NCBI GenBank assembly: GCA_017619795.1
Contig: JAFZRP010000112.1
Location: 48,550 to 112,549 of the forward strand
Reading direction: 5' to 3'
Length of the DNA: 64,000 nt
From: Treponema sp.
GTDB taxonomy: Bacteria > Spirochaetota > Spirochaetia > Treponematales > Treponemataceae
Shown here: piece by piece, positions 8,601 to 15,941 of the stretch
How positions within the stretch are numbered: position 1 is the stretch's first letter
How the letters are laid out: each line of letters opens with the position of its first letter
Notes under the pieces: generated by a model
What the model was told of the DNA's origin: nothing
Database searches by the model: none
The model's input: only the letters and a program-made list of their open reading frames with translations
Program-made: the position numbers and the translations under genes

Positions 8601-10616
8601 ACTGTAAGCGGAAAGTATGGTGCAACGGTAGCTGCTCCGGCGAGTCCTACAAAGACTGGTTACACCTTTAGCGCATGGAGTGGAACTACTTCTGTACCGG
8701 AAACCTTTGGTACGGAAAATCTTACGTTTACAGCAAGTTATACAGCAAACACAAATACTGCGTATAAGGTAGAGCACTGTCAGCAGAATGCGAATGATGA
8801 TGAATATACGCTTAAAGAAACAGATGAGTTGACGGGAACGACTGCAACCACAACTAATGCCGTTGCAAAATCCTACACTGGTTTTACAGCAAAATCATTT
8901 GAGCAGACGACAATTGACGCGAATGGAAGCACTGTTGTACGTATTGAATACAATCGTGATGTTATTACTTATACTTTTAAGGCTGATGGTGGAAATTGGA
9001 ATGGTACCACTGCAAATAAGACCGTAAGCGGAAAGTTTGGTGCAACAGTAACAGCACCGGCGAGTCCTACAAAGACAGGTTATACCTTCAGTACATGGAG
9101 CGGAACTGTTTCTGTACCGGAAACCTTTGGTACGGAAAATCTTACGTTCACAGCAAGTTATACAGCTAACACAGATACTGCGTATAAGGTAGAGCATTAT
9201 CAGCAGAATGCTAATGATGATGAATATACGCTTGTTGCTACAGATAATTTGACAGGAACAACGGCAACACAAACTACCGCTACTGCCAAAACGTATGAGC
9301 ATTTTACCGCAGATACAATTACCCAGTCAGAAATTGCGGCAGATGGAAGTACGGTTATACGTATAAATTACACTCGCGAAATTGTAACATTTACGCTTGT
9401 ACTTGATGGCGGAAAACTTGGTGAACAAACAGGAACGATTACCCGTACTGGTAAGTATGGTCAGACTGTAAACATAAGTGCTCCAACTAGAACAGGCTAC
9501 AGCTTTGAAGGCTGGAATACTGTCGGTGGAACAATGGCTTCTATATTTACTGCAAATACCACATATACAGCTAAGTGGAGTGCTGCGGGAGGAATAAGTG
9601 TTACGGTTTCAGAAAGTGATATTGTGGTTACGAAAACAGAAAATCATAACATTATAACATTTACTGCTGAGGAATGTGATGAGTATATTTGGACATTTGA
9701 AGATACGGAGCTTGGAAGAGATCAAACATGCGAAATTGATACTTTAGTACTTTACAAGGGTATTTATACGTTATATCTTGAAGCAAAAAAAGGTAATAAT
9801 TATTATTCTTATTTTGCACAAATAGAAGTTTTATTTGACAAAGCTTTAGTAGCAACTGCATCAACAATAGAAGATGTTTTACAAGCTATGACAGAAAGTG
9901 GTACAGTTTATGTAACAGGAAGAGTTACAATATCTGATATCAGAAGCATAAATACGGCGTTAAAAAATTTACAAGCCTCAAAACCAGATATCCTTGTGTC
10001 ACTTAATTTATCAAATGCAACTGGATTCTCAAAGCTAGAAGATGCAAGTGAAGTAAATACAAATCATGCATTTTATAATTGTACTAATCTCAAAGAGATA
10101 ATATTACACAATTCAATAAGAACTATAGGTAATAATGCATTTAATGGTTGTACAAACCTAACAAGCATTAACATATCAAGTTATACCGAAAGTATTGGTG
10201 AGGGAGCTTTCAGAAATTGTACTAATCTTGTTACTGTGAAAATAGCATCTGGAGTAAGTCGTATAGGGAACTATGCATTTTATAATTGTAAAAAATTAAC
10301 TGATATTTCGTTACCTAATTCTTTGCAACGTATAGGAGAATATGCTTTTAGTGGCTGTACAAGTTTATCATATATAAAAATGCCAAAAAACCTAGCAAGA
10401 ATAGAAGGATATGCATTCAAAAATTGTACATCACTTAAAGAAGCATTATTTTCAAATAGTAGTGATTGGAAAGCTGGTAATACAGCCATGGACGCTATAA
10501 ATTTTATTGGTACACCATTTTTTGCACAAGTTATGGATGGTAATTTTGCCCAATTATTAACAGGACAATATGTCTCACGAGTTTGGAGAGTGCCCTATTT
10601 AGATAAAAACTCATAA
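5664..10616 (+). CDS. Giant surface lipoprotein with InlB-type repeats and BspA-type leucine-rich tail
   Basis: A 1650-residue exported lipoprotein, probably an adhesin. The signal peptide ends in a lipobox LLSAC with the lipidated Cys at residue 18. Residues of about 36-330 hold several Listeria-Bacteroides (Flg_new/InlB B-type) repeats, recognisable by G-Y-T-F-x-G-W and L-x-A-x-W. Residues of about 337-1309 are seven tandem units of 135-147 residues, each opening with a YKVEHWQQN-like sequence followed by a G-T-T-A-T-x-T segment. An Ig/PKD-like domain follows (about 1313-1400), then a C-terminal LRR_5 (BspA) array with A-F-x-N-C-T-N-L repeats (about 1470-1600). The repeat part uses more C/G-ending codons than the AT-rich tail from about 9600 on, which suggests domain shuffling. 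It is co-transcribed with the next lipoprotein gene, 11 nt downstream. Confidence 0.88.
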   Translation: MKKHLLFIFAVCTLLSACKVEIDSSRDNQENPPIEKILLVSYQTDYGEIPDSLKDGIEVKENTVLTTEQLPVLTADDVVFKGWYDGTTLAVAGEYKVTKSVTLKAYWNTMSTVTLKTDSETVSSIIKCTGEIIEESEIPVLSKNGYTFNGWFAEEIQLTAGYIITKDITFIPKWTANEYTITFNSNNTAAQTSTQKVTYDTTVKLAECTFTYDGYRFAGWNVSADGKGASYSDGSDFAVTITENITLYAQWAESDRYIIKYENTNGVDNTNPVSYRKTEGAALTDLTPPIGYIFEGWYDSADSNGNGSGNKVESWGVNQKTGDLTLYAKWSPRTDIVYKVEHWQQNIADDGYTLTETDTLTGTTTTQTNAVAKAYTGFNSKSFEQTTIAANGSSVVKIYYDRNLITYTFNANGGNWSGDTSNKTVSGKYGATVTVPENPALTGYTFSEWSAEIPAIFGTENLTFTASYTASNATAYKVEHWQQNITDDGYTRIATDNLTGTTATQTAAAARTYTGFTSKSFEQTTIAANGSTVVRIEYDRNLITYTFNANGGNWSGDTSNKTVSGKYGATVTAPAAPAKTGYTFGSWNATVPETFGSTNVTFTAQWVEGTGTAYKVEHYQQNADDNEYTLKDTENLVGTTAAQTAAAAKTYDNFTAGAVTQASIAADGSTIVKIYYTRNNVTLTLNLDGGSLGTQTGTATITGKYGSSYTIETPVKTGYAFASWSSTLPAKLENGTYTAIYTANTNTAYTVEHYQQNIDDDEYTCTETDNLTGTTATTTSAAAKTYTGFTANSVSQTTIAADGTSVVKIYYDRNTITYTFDAEGGNWSGSTANQTVSGKFGATVTAPAAPTKMGYTFKEWSSTVPATFGVSPLIFTATYNANTNTVYKVEHWQQNIVDDGYAPLSAETETKFGTTGSQTNAVAKSYDGFRAKTFSQETISANGNTVVKIYYDRTTATYTFNANGENESDGKWNDNSETKTVSGKYGATVAAPASPTKTGYTFSAWSGTTSVPETFGTENLTFTASYTANTNTAYKVEHCQQNANDDEYTLKETDELTGTTATTTNAVAKSYTGFTAKSFEQTTIDANGSTVVRIEYNRDVITYTFKADGGNWNGTTANKTVSGKFGATVTAPASPTKTGYTFSTWSGTVSVPETFGTENLTFTASYTANTDTAYKVEHYQQNANDDEYTLVATDNLTGTTATQTTATAKTYEHFTADTITQSEIAADGSTVIRINYTREIVTFTLVLDGGKLGEQTGTITRTGKYGQTVNISAPTRTGYSFEGWNTVGGTMASIFTANTTYTAKWSAAGGISVTVSESDIVVTKTENHNIITFTAEECDEYIWTFEDTELGRDQTCEIDTLVLYKGIYTLYLEAKKGNNYYSYFAQIEVLFDKALVATASTIEDVLQAMTESGTVYVTGRVTISDIRSINTALKNLQASKPDILVSLNLSNATGFSKLEDASEVNTNHAFYNCTNLKEIILHNSIRTIGNNAFNGCTNLTSINISSYTESIGEGAFRNCTNLVTVKIASGVSRIGNYAFYNCKKLTDISLPNSLQRIGEYAFSGCTSLSYIKMPKNLARIEGYAFKNCTSLKEALFSNSSDWKAGNTAMDAINFIGTPFFAQVMDGNFAQLLTGQYVSRVWRVPYLDKNS
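6672..9590 (+). repeat. Seven tandem coding repeats of 405-441 bp
   Basis: Units begin near 6672, 7086, 7500, 7905, 8319, 8760 and 9180. The spacing is 414, 414, 405, 414, 441 and 420 bp, always a multiple of three, so unit gain or loss would keep the frame. Stretches such as AAGGTAGAGCACTGGCAGCA recur almost unchanged between units 1, 2 and 5. This is a substrate for homologous recombination and for assembly errors. Confidence 0.9.
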
Positions 10617-10627
10617 GGAAGTATTAT

Positions 10628-13600
10628 ATGAAAACAATATCAAAAATCATTCAATTTATAACATTTAGCATTCTTCTTATCTCTGTATTATCCTGTTCAA
10701 ACTTTATGAAAAATAAAGCCACGGAAAAATCGTACATTACGCTGAGATTGAAAGAAACAGAACGTACTGTTTTTCCTGTTGTTGAGTCGCTCACTAATCT
10801 TGAGCTAAAAGGAAAAAAATTTGGAGGTACGGAAAAAACGCTGGGAACTTGGAATACGATAGACGAAATGCAATCAGCTATGATTCCTATATCCACAGGA
10901 GAATGGACTTTTACTCTAACCGCAAAAGCTGGTGAGGCAGATGGAACAACGCTTAGTGGAACAATCGAAAAGCAGATTGTACTTGGAGTAAACACACTCA
11001 GTTTTGTCCTTTCAATTAGTGATGATGGAGCGGGTGATGAGAATAGCATTGGTTCTTTCAATATCACTCTTAATTATGCTAATGCAAATAATGCCAATAA
11101 TGTATCTTATGCTAATGCCTCACTTGAAGACATGGATGGAACAATTGTTGAATCGAAACAACTTACACCTTCATCATCAAAAACAGTAACATTCGAATCC
11201 AGCAATATTTCAGTTGGAACTTACCGTGCAATCATAAAGTTTTACGCTACAAAAAACGGAGCTAGCTTCGAAATCGGTAATTACCGTGAGCTCGTCCAAA
11301 TTTCTAATGGATTAACATCATCAGCCACTCGACAAATAGAAAGCTTTGAGAATGTTTATACAATTACTTATTATTTGAATGGAGGTTCTCTAGCTGCTGG
11401 TTCAATTCAGCAAGAAACCTTTACAAGAAAAACAAACGTAGTTTTACCATCTCTTGAAAAATCATATTATACATTCGTTGGTTGGTATACTGATAAAGAT
11501 TGTTCAAATGGCAATGAAATTTCAATAATTTCAAATATTACAAAAAATATAAGTGTATATGCTAAATATACTCCAATTGAATATTCTATAACTTATAATT
11601 TGAATGGGGGCACTAACCCTGCTGATACAATTGCAACCTACACAATTGAAAGCAGTACAATTACATTACCAACCCCAACTAAAAGTGATTATGTATTCAG
11701 AGGCTGGTTTGAAGAAGAAGATTTTAGTGGAACGAAGAAAACTTCGATTTCTAAGGGATCACATGACCCAAAAATACTTTATGCGAAGTGGCTTAAGAAG
11801 TGTACGGTAAGTTTTGTAACAGAACATGGAACGAAACCTTCAAATTTATATTTAGGAGAAGGAGAAACACTTACTTCTGAACATCTACAATCTCTTACGT
11901 ATGATGTTTGGATTTTCCTTGGATGGTATACTGATTCTAGCTATGCTAACGACAAAAAGGCAAATGTTGGACAAATAGTTACTGATAATCTAACTCTATA
12001 TGCAATGTGGGAATTAGATGATGGCTTTGTATTTGTAGAAGGCGGTACTGTAGAAGGAAGCAATATATATAATCAGAATACTGATTCTAATGGTTCATTT
12101 ATAGGTGCATTCCCTGCAGGAAGAACAGTAACCTTGAATAGCTTCTATATAAGTGACCATGAGCTTACACAAGGTGAATATGAACAATACTGCTGTTATA
12201 CATCCTCTATACCAACCTCAGAATATGGAATAGGTAAGAGTTACCCAGCCTATTATGTAAGTTGGTATGATGCAATTGTCTACTGTAACCTTAAGAGTAT
12301 GGCAGAAGGCTTAATTCCTTGCTATTCATTATCTGACGAAACTGACCCCAAAAAATGGACTGGAATAAAGAAAAGCAATGGAAAATATTCCTGTAGCTAT
12401 ACAAGCTCAAATCCTATTTGGGATTCTTTAGAGTGTGATATGACTGCTGACGGTTACAGACTACCAACTGACGCTGAGTGGGAGTATGCCGCACGCGGTG
12501 GACAGAAAACATATGGAACAGATGCATTTGCATATTATTTTGCAGGTGCGGAAACAACTGATTACTTTACACAAAACAACAGTGATTTGGATAGTGTAGG
12601 TTGGTATAACTCTAATTCATCCCAAAAAACAAACATCGTAAGGTGTAAAGAGCCTAATGCACTTGGTTTGTACGATATGAGCGGAAATGTTTTTGAATGG
12701 TGTTGGGATTTGTATAGTGACTCTGTTGGTACAGGAATCGTGTGTAATCCTTGTGGTGCGTCATCTAGCTCTTATCGCCTCAATCGCGGTGGTGGCTGGG
12801 ACTTTGATGCCACCTACTGTTGTGTTTCTCATCGGGGCAAAAACGAACCATACTTCCGTGGCTACAGCAACGGTTTCCGGCTTGTTCGCTTAGCAGAAGC
12901 AGGAAATTATAATGTAAATTATGTTACAACACACGGTAATCAAACAGATTCAACTAGTGTACGAAATGTTCTTACTTCTAAAAATCTGCCATATCTTGTA
13001 GAAAGTGGATGGGTTTTCCTCGGCTGGTATACCGATAATAGCTATGATATAAACAAAAGAGCAAGTATAGGACAATTTGTAGATAATAACCTTACACTCT
13101 ATGCAAAATGGAAGGAGTGTTCAAGTTCAAATGACGGTTTTGTGTTTATAGAAGGTGGAACTGTAGTTGGAAGTGATGATTACGATAATAGTGAACATAA
13201 TAGTAGTAGTTCAGGTGTGTTTAAAGAAGGTAGAACAGTAACCTTAAGCAACTTCTATATGAGTGATCATGAGCTTACGCAAGGTGAATATGAACAATTC
13301 TGTTGTTATACATCATCTTCACCAGACTCTAAATATGGTGTTGGTACAAATTACCCAGTTTATTACATAAGCTGGTATGATGCAATTGTATACTGTAACC
13401 TTAAGAGTATGGCAGAAGGCTTAATTCCTTGCTATTCACTTTCTGGAGAAACAGATCCTAAAAAATGGACAGGGATAAAGGAAATCAATGGGAAATACTC
13501 CTGTAGCTACACAAGTTCAGATTCTACATGGAACTCAATCAACTGTGATATGACTGCAAATGGTTATAGATTGCCTACGGAAGCAGAGTGGGAGTATGCA

Positions 13601-14056
13601 GCACGTGGAGGACAAGAGACTTACGGTACTGATGAGTTTGCATACTATTTTGCTGGAGAAACTACAATAAATTACAGTGGTAAAAGTAACAGTAAATTGG
13701 ATAGTGTTTGTTGGTATTATTATAATATTTGTAACAACGGTGTTACAGGACAAACTCCAAGTTATGATGAATTAGGTTATGGTACACATGCGGTAAAGCA
13801 AAAATTACCTAATGCACTTGGTTTGTACGACATGAGTGGAAATATAAATGAATGGTGCTGGGATAGATTTGGTAATATATCAAACAATGAGACTGTGATT
13901 GACCCTTGTGGCGCTGCAACGGGGACCTCTACTATCTATCGCGGCGGTAGCTGGAAGAACTATGCCTATGAATGTTATGTTTCTTACCGGTACTACATCA
14001 ACCCGTATAACCGCTACAACAACCTCGGTTTCCGGCTTGTTCGCTCCGCTCAGTAA
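10628..14056 (+). CDS. Lipoprotein with two FGE/C-type-lectin-like domains ending in DGR-like variable regions
   Basis: A 1142-residue exported lipoprotein (lipobox VLSC, Cys near residue 23). An N-terminal beta-rich domain typical of treponemal lipoproteins is followed by InlB-type repeats, then a duplicated module of InlB repeat plus formylglycine-generating-enzyme (FGE-sulfatase) domain. Domain 1 spans about residues 464-754 and domain 2 about 835-1142. Both have G-Y-R-L-P-T-x-A-E-W-E-Y-A-A-R-G-G, L-Y-D-M-S-G-N and the end motif GFRLVR. The fold is shared by true FGE enzymes and by C-type-lectin DGR target proteins such as the T. denticola protein TvpA; export, duplication and hypervariable tails argue for ligand display rather than catalysis. 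By hand alignment the domain cores match at 108 of 130 residues but the last 35 codons at only 18 of 35. Confidence 0.88.
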   Translation: MKTISKIIQFITFSILLISVLSCSNFMKNKATEKSYITLRLKETERTVFPVVESLTNLELKGKKFGGTEKTLGTWNTIDEMQSAMIPISTGEWTFTLTAKAGEADGTTLSGTIEKQIVLGVNTLSFVLSISDDGAGDENSIGSFNITLNYANANNANNVSYANASLEDMDGTIVESKQLTPSSSKTVTFESSNISVGTYRAIIKFYATKNGASFEIGNYRELVQISNGLTSSATRQIESFENVYTITYYLNGGSLAAGSIQQETFTRKTNVVLPSLEKSYYTFVGWYTDKDCSNGNEISIISNITKNISVYAKYTPIEYSITYNLNGGTNPADTIATYTIESSTITLPTPTKSDYVFRGWFEEEDFSGTKKTSISKGSHDPKILYAKWLKKCTVSFVTEHGTKPSNLYLGEGETLTSEHLQSLTYDVWIFLGWYTDSSYANDKKANVGQIVTDNLTLYAMWELDDGFVFVEGGTVEGSNIYNQNTDSNGSFIGAFPAGRTVTLNSFYISDHELTQGEYEQYCCYTSSIPTSEYGIGKSYPAYYVSWYDAIVYCNLKSMAEGLIPCYSLSDETDPKKWTGIKKSNGKYSCSYTSSNPIWDSLECDMTADGYRLPTDAEWEYAARGGQKTYGTDAFAYYFAGAETTDYFTQNNSDLDSVGWYNSNSSQKTNIVRCKEPNALGLYDMSGNVFEWCWDLYSDSVGTGIVCNPCGASSSSYRLNRGGGWDFDATYCCVSHRGKNEPYFRGYSNGFRLVRLAEAGNYNVNYVTTHGNQTDSTSVRNVLTSKNLPYLVESGWVFLGWYTDNSYDINKRASIGQFVDNNLTLYAKWKECSSSNDGFVFIEGGTVVGSDDYDNSEHNSSSSGVFKEGRTVTLSNFYMSDHELTQGEYEQFCCYTSSSPDSKYGVGTNYPVYYISWYDAIVYCNLKSMAEGLIPCYSLSGETDPKKWTGIKEINGKYSCSYTSSDSTWNSINCDMTANGYRLPTEAEWEYAARGGQETYGTDEFAYYFAGETTINYSGKSNSKLDSVCWYYYNICNNGVTGQTPSYDELGYGTHAVKQKLPNALGLYDMSGNINEWCWDRFGNISNNETVIDPCGAATGTSTIYRGGSWKNYAYECYVSYRYYINPYNRYNNLGFRLVRSAQ
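12785..12889 (+). other. Putative DGR variable region 1 (residues 720-754)
   Basis: A 35-codon segment closing the first FGE-like domain, from R-G-G-G-W to GFRLVR. Aligned without gaps to variable region 2, 18 codons encode the same residue and 17 differ. Most changes fit AAC- or AAT-type template codons with adenines replaced (for example GGC/TAC, AAC/ATC, TTC/AAC, AGC/AAC). Third positions are G or C in 19 of 35 codons. The final 18 nt, GGTTTCCGGCTTGTTCGC at 12872-12889, are identical to those of region 2. Confidence 0.6.
13940..14044 (+). other. Putative DGR variable region 2 (residues 1105-1139)
   Basis: The second 35-codon segment ends 9 nt before the stop codon. It is rich in Asn and Tyr (TAC, AAC and TAT codons), which is what a template of AAC codons with A-to-T changes would give. 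G or C occupies the third position in 23 of 35 codons, against 12 of 35 in the 35 codons just upstream. The closing 18 nt (14027-14044) match region 1 exactly and could serve as the anchor where mutagenic homing initiates. Confidence 0.62.
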
Positions 14057-14070
14057 CACCCAGAAACAAC

Positions 14071-14101
14071 ATTTATAAATATCTTGACGGTATTTATAAA
14101 T
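14071..14101 (+). other. Perfect 11-bp inverted repeat just after variable region 2
   Basis: ATTTATAAATA (14071-14081) and TATTTATAAAT (14091-14101) pair perfectly around a 9-nt loop TCTTGACGG. The hairpin starts 15 nt after the stop codon and 27 nt after the variable region. DGR targets often need a hairpin or cruciform shortly downstream, though the best-studied ones are GC-rich. A second small hairpin, TTCTAT/ATAGAA, lies at 14106-14122. Confidence 0.5.
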
Positions 14102-14184
14102 CAAGTTCTATTATAAATAGAAACGCACTCAATAATATTGGGTCGTCTCCACGAAAAGGAAAAACATCCGACAAGTGTGGATGA

Positions 14185-14223
14185 AAGCCGCCTCAGTGTG
14201 CTAGACTAGGCGGCTTTTTTTTT
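14185..14223 (+). terminator. Rho-independent terminator of the lipoprotein operon
   Basis: AAGCCGCCT (14185-14193) and AGGCGGCTT (14208-14216) form a perfect 9-bp stem with a 14-nt loop, followed by a T run to 14223. It closes the two-gene lipoprotein operon. A small stem CATCC/GGATG lies just before it (about 14165-14183). Confidence 0.85.
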
Positions 14224-14266
14224 ACTCTTCATCTTTTTTATACAGCCCCCTCCATATACATAAACA

Positions 14267-14887
14267 TTAAATGCTAATCTTAAACAACCCGTGGTGATTG
14301 CAATACATCACCAAAAACTTTGCGCGGGCAATCTTAAATCGTGCTTCTGCTGTACCTTCTGGGTAAAGCTTTACAAAATCAACGCCGTTATCATAAACTG
14401 CCGCAATAAAAGAAATGTAATGCTCTTTTGTCATAGGGTGGTTGGTGCTGACGTAGTATTCGTCTTCAACTGTTTCAATGTGAAGCTGATGGGGAATCGT
14501 AACCTCGGTTTCACGAGCAGCGTTTGCATTTGATTCAGCTTCTTCAATCTCCAGCGGGGGCAGCGTAATTCCACAGCAGCTTATAACTGCTTCACCGGTA
14601 GCCTGAATTACATTGCCGCATACAGGACAAGTGTAAAACTGCACCTTTTTCATATTAAAAGCACGGTTTTTGTTCCGTACCTCATTCCCCGAAAAAAGCT
14701 CAATCACCGAAATGTTCAGTGCTTTTGCAAGCGGCTCCATAAGCGAAATATCCGGTAACCCATGTCCGTTTTCCCATTTACTCACAGTCTTGTTGCTCAC
14801 AAAAATCTTCTGAGCCAGCTCGTCCTGCGTCATCCCTTTATTTTCACGCAACCGTTTGATTGTTGCACCAGTAATATAATTGTCCAT
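14267..14887 (-). CDS. XRE-family regulator fused to a desulfoferrodoxin-like domain
   Basis: A 206-residue fusion. Residues of about 5-62 are an XRE helix-turn-helix (RLRENKGMTQDELAQKIFVS, then K-W-E-N-G). Residues of about 85-105 carry CPVCG and SCCG, the four cysteines of a desulfoferrodoxin iron centre I. The rest matches the superoxide reductase domain: His in IPHQLH, His in TNHPM, His in KEHY, and the C-terminal Cys and His in YCNHHG, so the His4-Cys iron site of centre II appears complete. This suggests an iron-based sensor of superoxide or redox state that controls DNA binding, although superoxide reductase activity is not excluded. An AGGAGA site precedes the ATG. Two matching near-palindromes lie in its upstream region. 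Confidence 0.85.
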   Translation of the reverse strand: MDNYITGATIKRLRENKGMTQDELAQKIFVSNKTVSKWENGHGLPDISLMEPLAKALNISVIELFSGNEVRNKNRAFNMKKVQFYTCPVCGNVIQATGEAVISCCGITLPPLEIEEAESNANAARETEVTIPHQLHIETVEDEYYVSTNHPMTKEHYISFIAAVYDNGVDFVKLYPEGTAEARFKIARAKFLVMYCNHHGLFKISI

Positions 14888-14918
14888 AATTATCTCCTGT
14901 GTAAATCATTTTTGTAAA

Positions 14919-14980
14919 CTACGCGTCGTTCAGCCTAAGATTACCACCGAGCTGATAGTGTTACAACCTACGTGTCGTAG
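14919..14980. promoter_or_regulatory. Paired near-palindromic operator candidates upstream of the XRE gene
   Basis: CTACGTGTCGTAG at 14968-14980 is a perfect 5-3-5 palindrome. CTACGCGTCGTT at 14919-14930 is an imperfect copy that shares TACGYGTCGT. Their starts are 49 bp apart in the 106-bp gap upstream of the fusion regulator, so autoregulation is a simple reading. No other feature stands out in this gap. Confidence 0.5.
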
Positions 14981-14993
14981 ACATAAAGAGGAT

Positions 14994-15932
14994 TTAAAAC
15001 AGCTCCAGTGCAGACTTCATTTCGTCATAATGTACGGCAACGCTTTCGTAGGAGGCACCTTTTAGAAAATATGCCCAGAACAGGAAAGTGTTCAAAAGGG
15101 TAGAGGCAGCGCGCTCTTGTTTAAGAGTTGTGATTTTGATTGCAGTACCTGAATATTTTGAAAGGCACTCACAGTAATATGAAAGCAGCTGGTCATCATC
15201 AAGCGGGATTCCAAAGCCTAAGCCGCGGCTTATAAAGAAGGCAAGGTCGCTTACACCTTTTCCAATTGTTACAGCCTGATAGTCGCAAAGATAAAGCTTG
15301 CCGGTATCATCTAAAAGTAGATTTTCCTGATGAAAGTCACCGTGGCAGATATGATGAGGTTCACTGTTCAGAACAGCGCAGACAGAATCAAGCTTCTTAG
15401 AAATTGTTTCGAGCAAGGATTTGTCAAACCTTCCTTCGTGTTCAGAAAGAACTTCGGACCAGAGCTTACAGGAAGCTTCTGCAGTTTCGCTTGAAATCTC
15501 AGCAGGCTTCCATACAATACCAGCTTTTGCAAACTCGTCCACCGGCAGGCTGTTAAAGCGGGCACACAAATCAATTGCTTGTTTTTGTAAATCAATATTC
15601 CACTGCTCGTGAGCAATCGGTGTGTATCGCTTCATAACAAGGATAATGCCAAAATCCTTGTGGTTTTCTGAATAGACAATTTCCGGAACATAAGGCAGCT
15701 TTAAGGATTCATTCAGCTTATAAAAATCATATTCTTTCTTACACAAATCAAAATGAGTCTGATCGCAGCCCCATTCTGTGTTTGCCACCTTCATCACAAA
15801 ATCGTCGCCACATTCAGCAGCGTGCACCAGAAAGATTTTTGCACCACCGGCGCCGAGTGTAATCGGTTCGTATTTTACAGAGCTTTCCCAGAGTCCTTTT
15901 TCTGCAAGATAGTTGATGATTTGTGTTTCCAT
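14994..15932 (-). CDS. Phosphotransferase of the aminoglycoside phosphotransferase/choline kinase-like family
   Basis: A 312-residue ATP- or GTP-dependent small-molecule kinase. The catalytic loop is HICHGDFHQENLLL near residue 200 (Brenner motif H-G-D-x-H-x-x-N) and the metal-binding Asp is in LYLCDYQAV near residue 217. The N-terminal nucleotide site has G-A-G-G-A-K-I-F and a later V-M-K-V-A lysine. It is 9 nt downstream of the Nudix gene and has no clear ribosome-binding site, which suggests translational coupling. Such proteins include kinases of amino sugars, choline and thioribose as well as antibiotic kinases, so resistance should not be assumed. Confidence 0.8.
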   Translation of the reverse strand: METQIINYLAEKGLWESSVKYEPITLGAGGAKIFLVHAAECGDDFVMKVANTEWGCDQTHFDLCKKEYDFYKLNESLKLPYVPEIVYSENHKDFGIILVMKRYTPIAHEQWNIDLQKQAIDLCARFNSLPVDEFAKAGIVWKPAEISSETAEASCKLWSEVLSEHEGRFDKSLLETISKKLDSVCAVLNSEPHHICHGDFHQENLLLDDTGKLYLCDYQAVTIGKGVSDLAFFISRGLGFGIPLDDDQLLSYYCECLSKYSGTAIKITTLKQERAASTLLNTFLFWAYFLKGASYESVAVHYDEMKSALELF

Positions 15933-15941
15933 AATAGTTGT

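Larger units (their letters stand above)
11801..14044 (+). repeat. Intragenic duplication: InlB repeat plus FGE domain, two copies
   Basis: Copy 1 runs about 11801-12889 and copy 2 about 12908-14044. Each consists of one InlB-type repeat ending in L-T-L-Y-A-x-W, an F-V-F-x-E-G-G-T-V strand, the FGE-like core and a 105-nt variable tail. The copies are clearly paralogous at protein level, with many synonymous differences, so the duplication is not very recent. Confidence 0.85.

Noticed and set aside
7338..9302. Minus-strand Cys/Ser-rich frames opposite the lipoprotein repeats
   Set aside because: Shadow frames of the tandem repeats; repeated in each unit and without ribosome-binding sites.
12018..14056. 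True formylglycine-generating (sulfatase-activating) enzymes
   Set aside because: The domains are exported, duplicated and hypervariable at the tail, and no sulfatase gene is nearby; a ligand-binding role fits better.
14994..15932. Aminoglycoside resistance gene
   Set aside because: Only general kinase motifs are present; the family covers many metabolic kinases and the context is metabolic.
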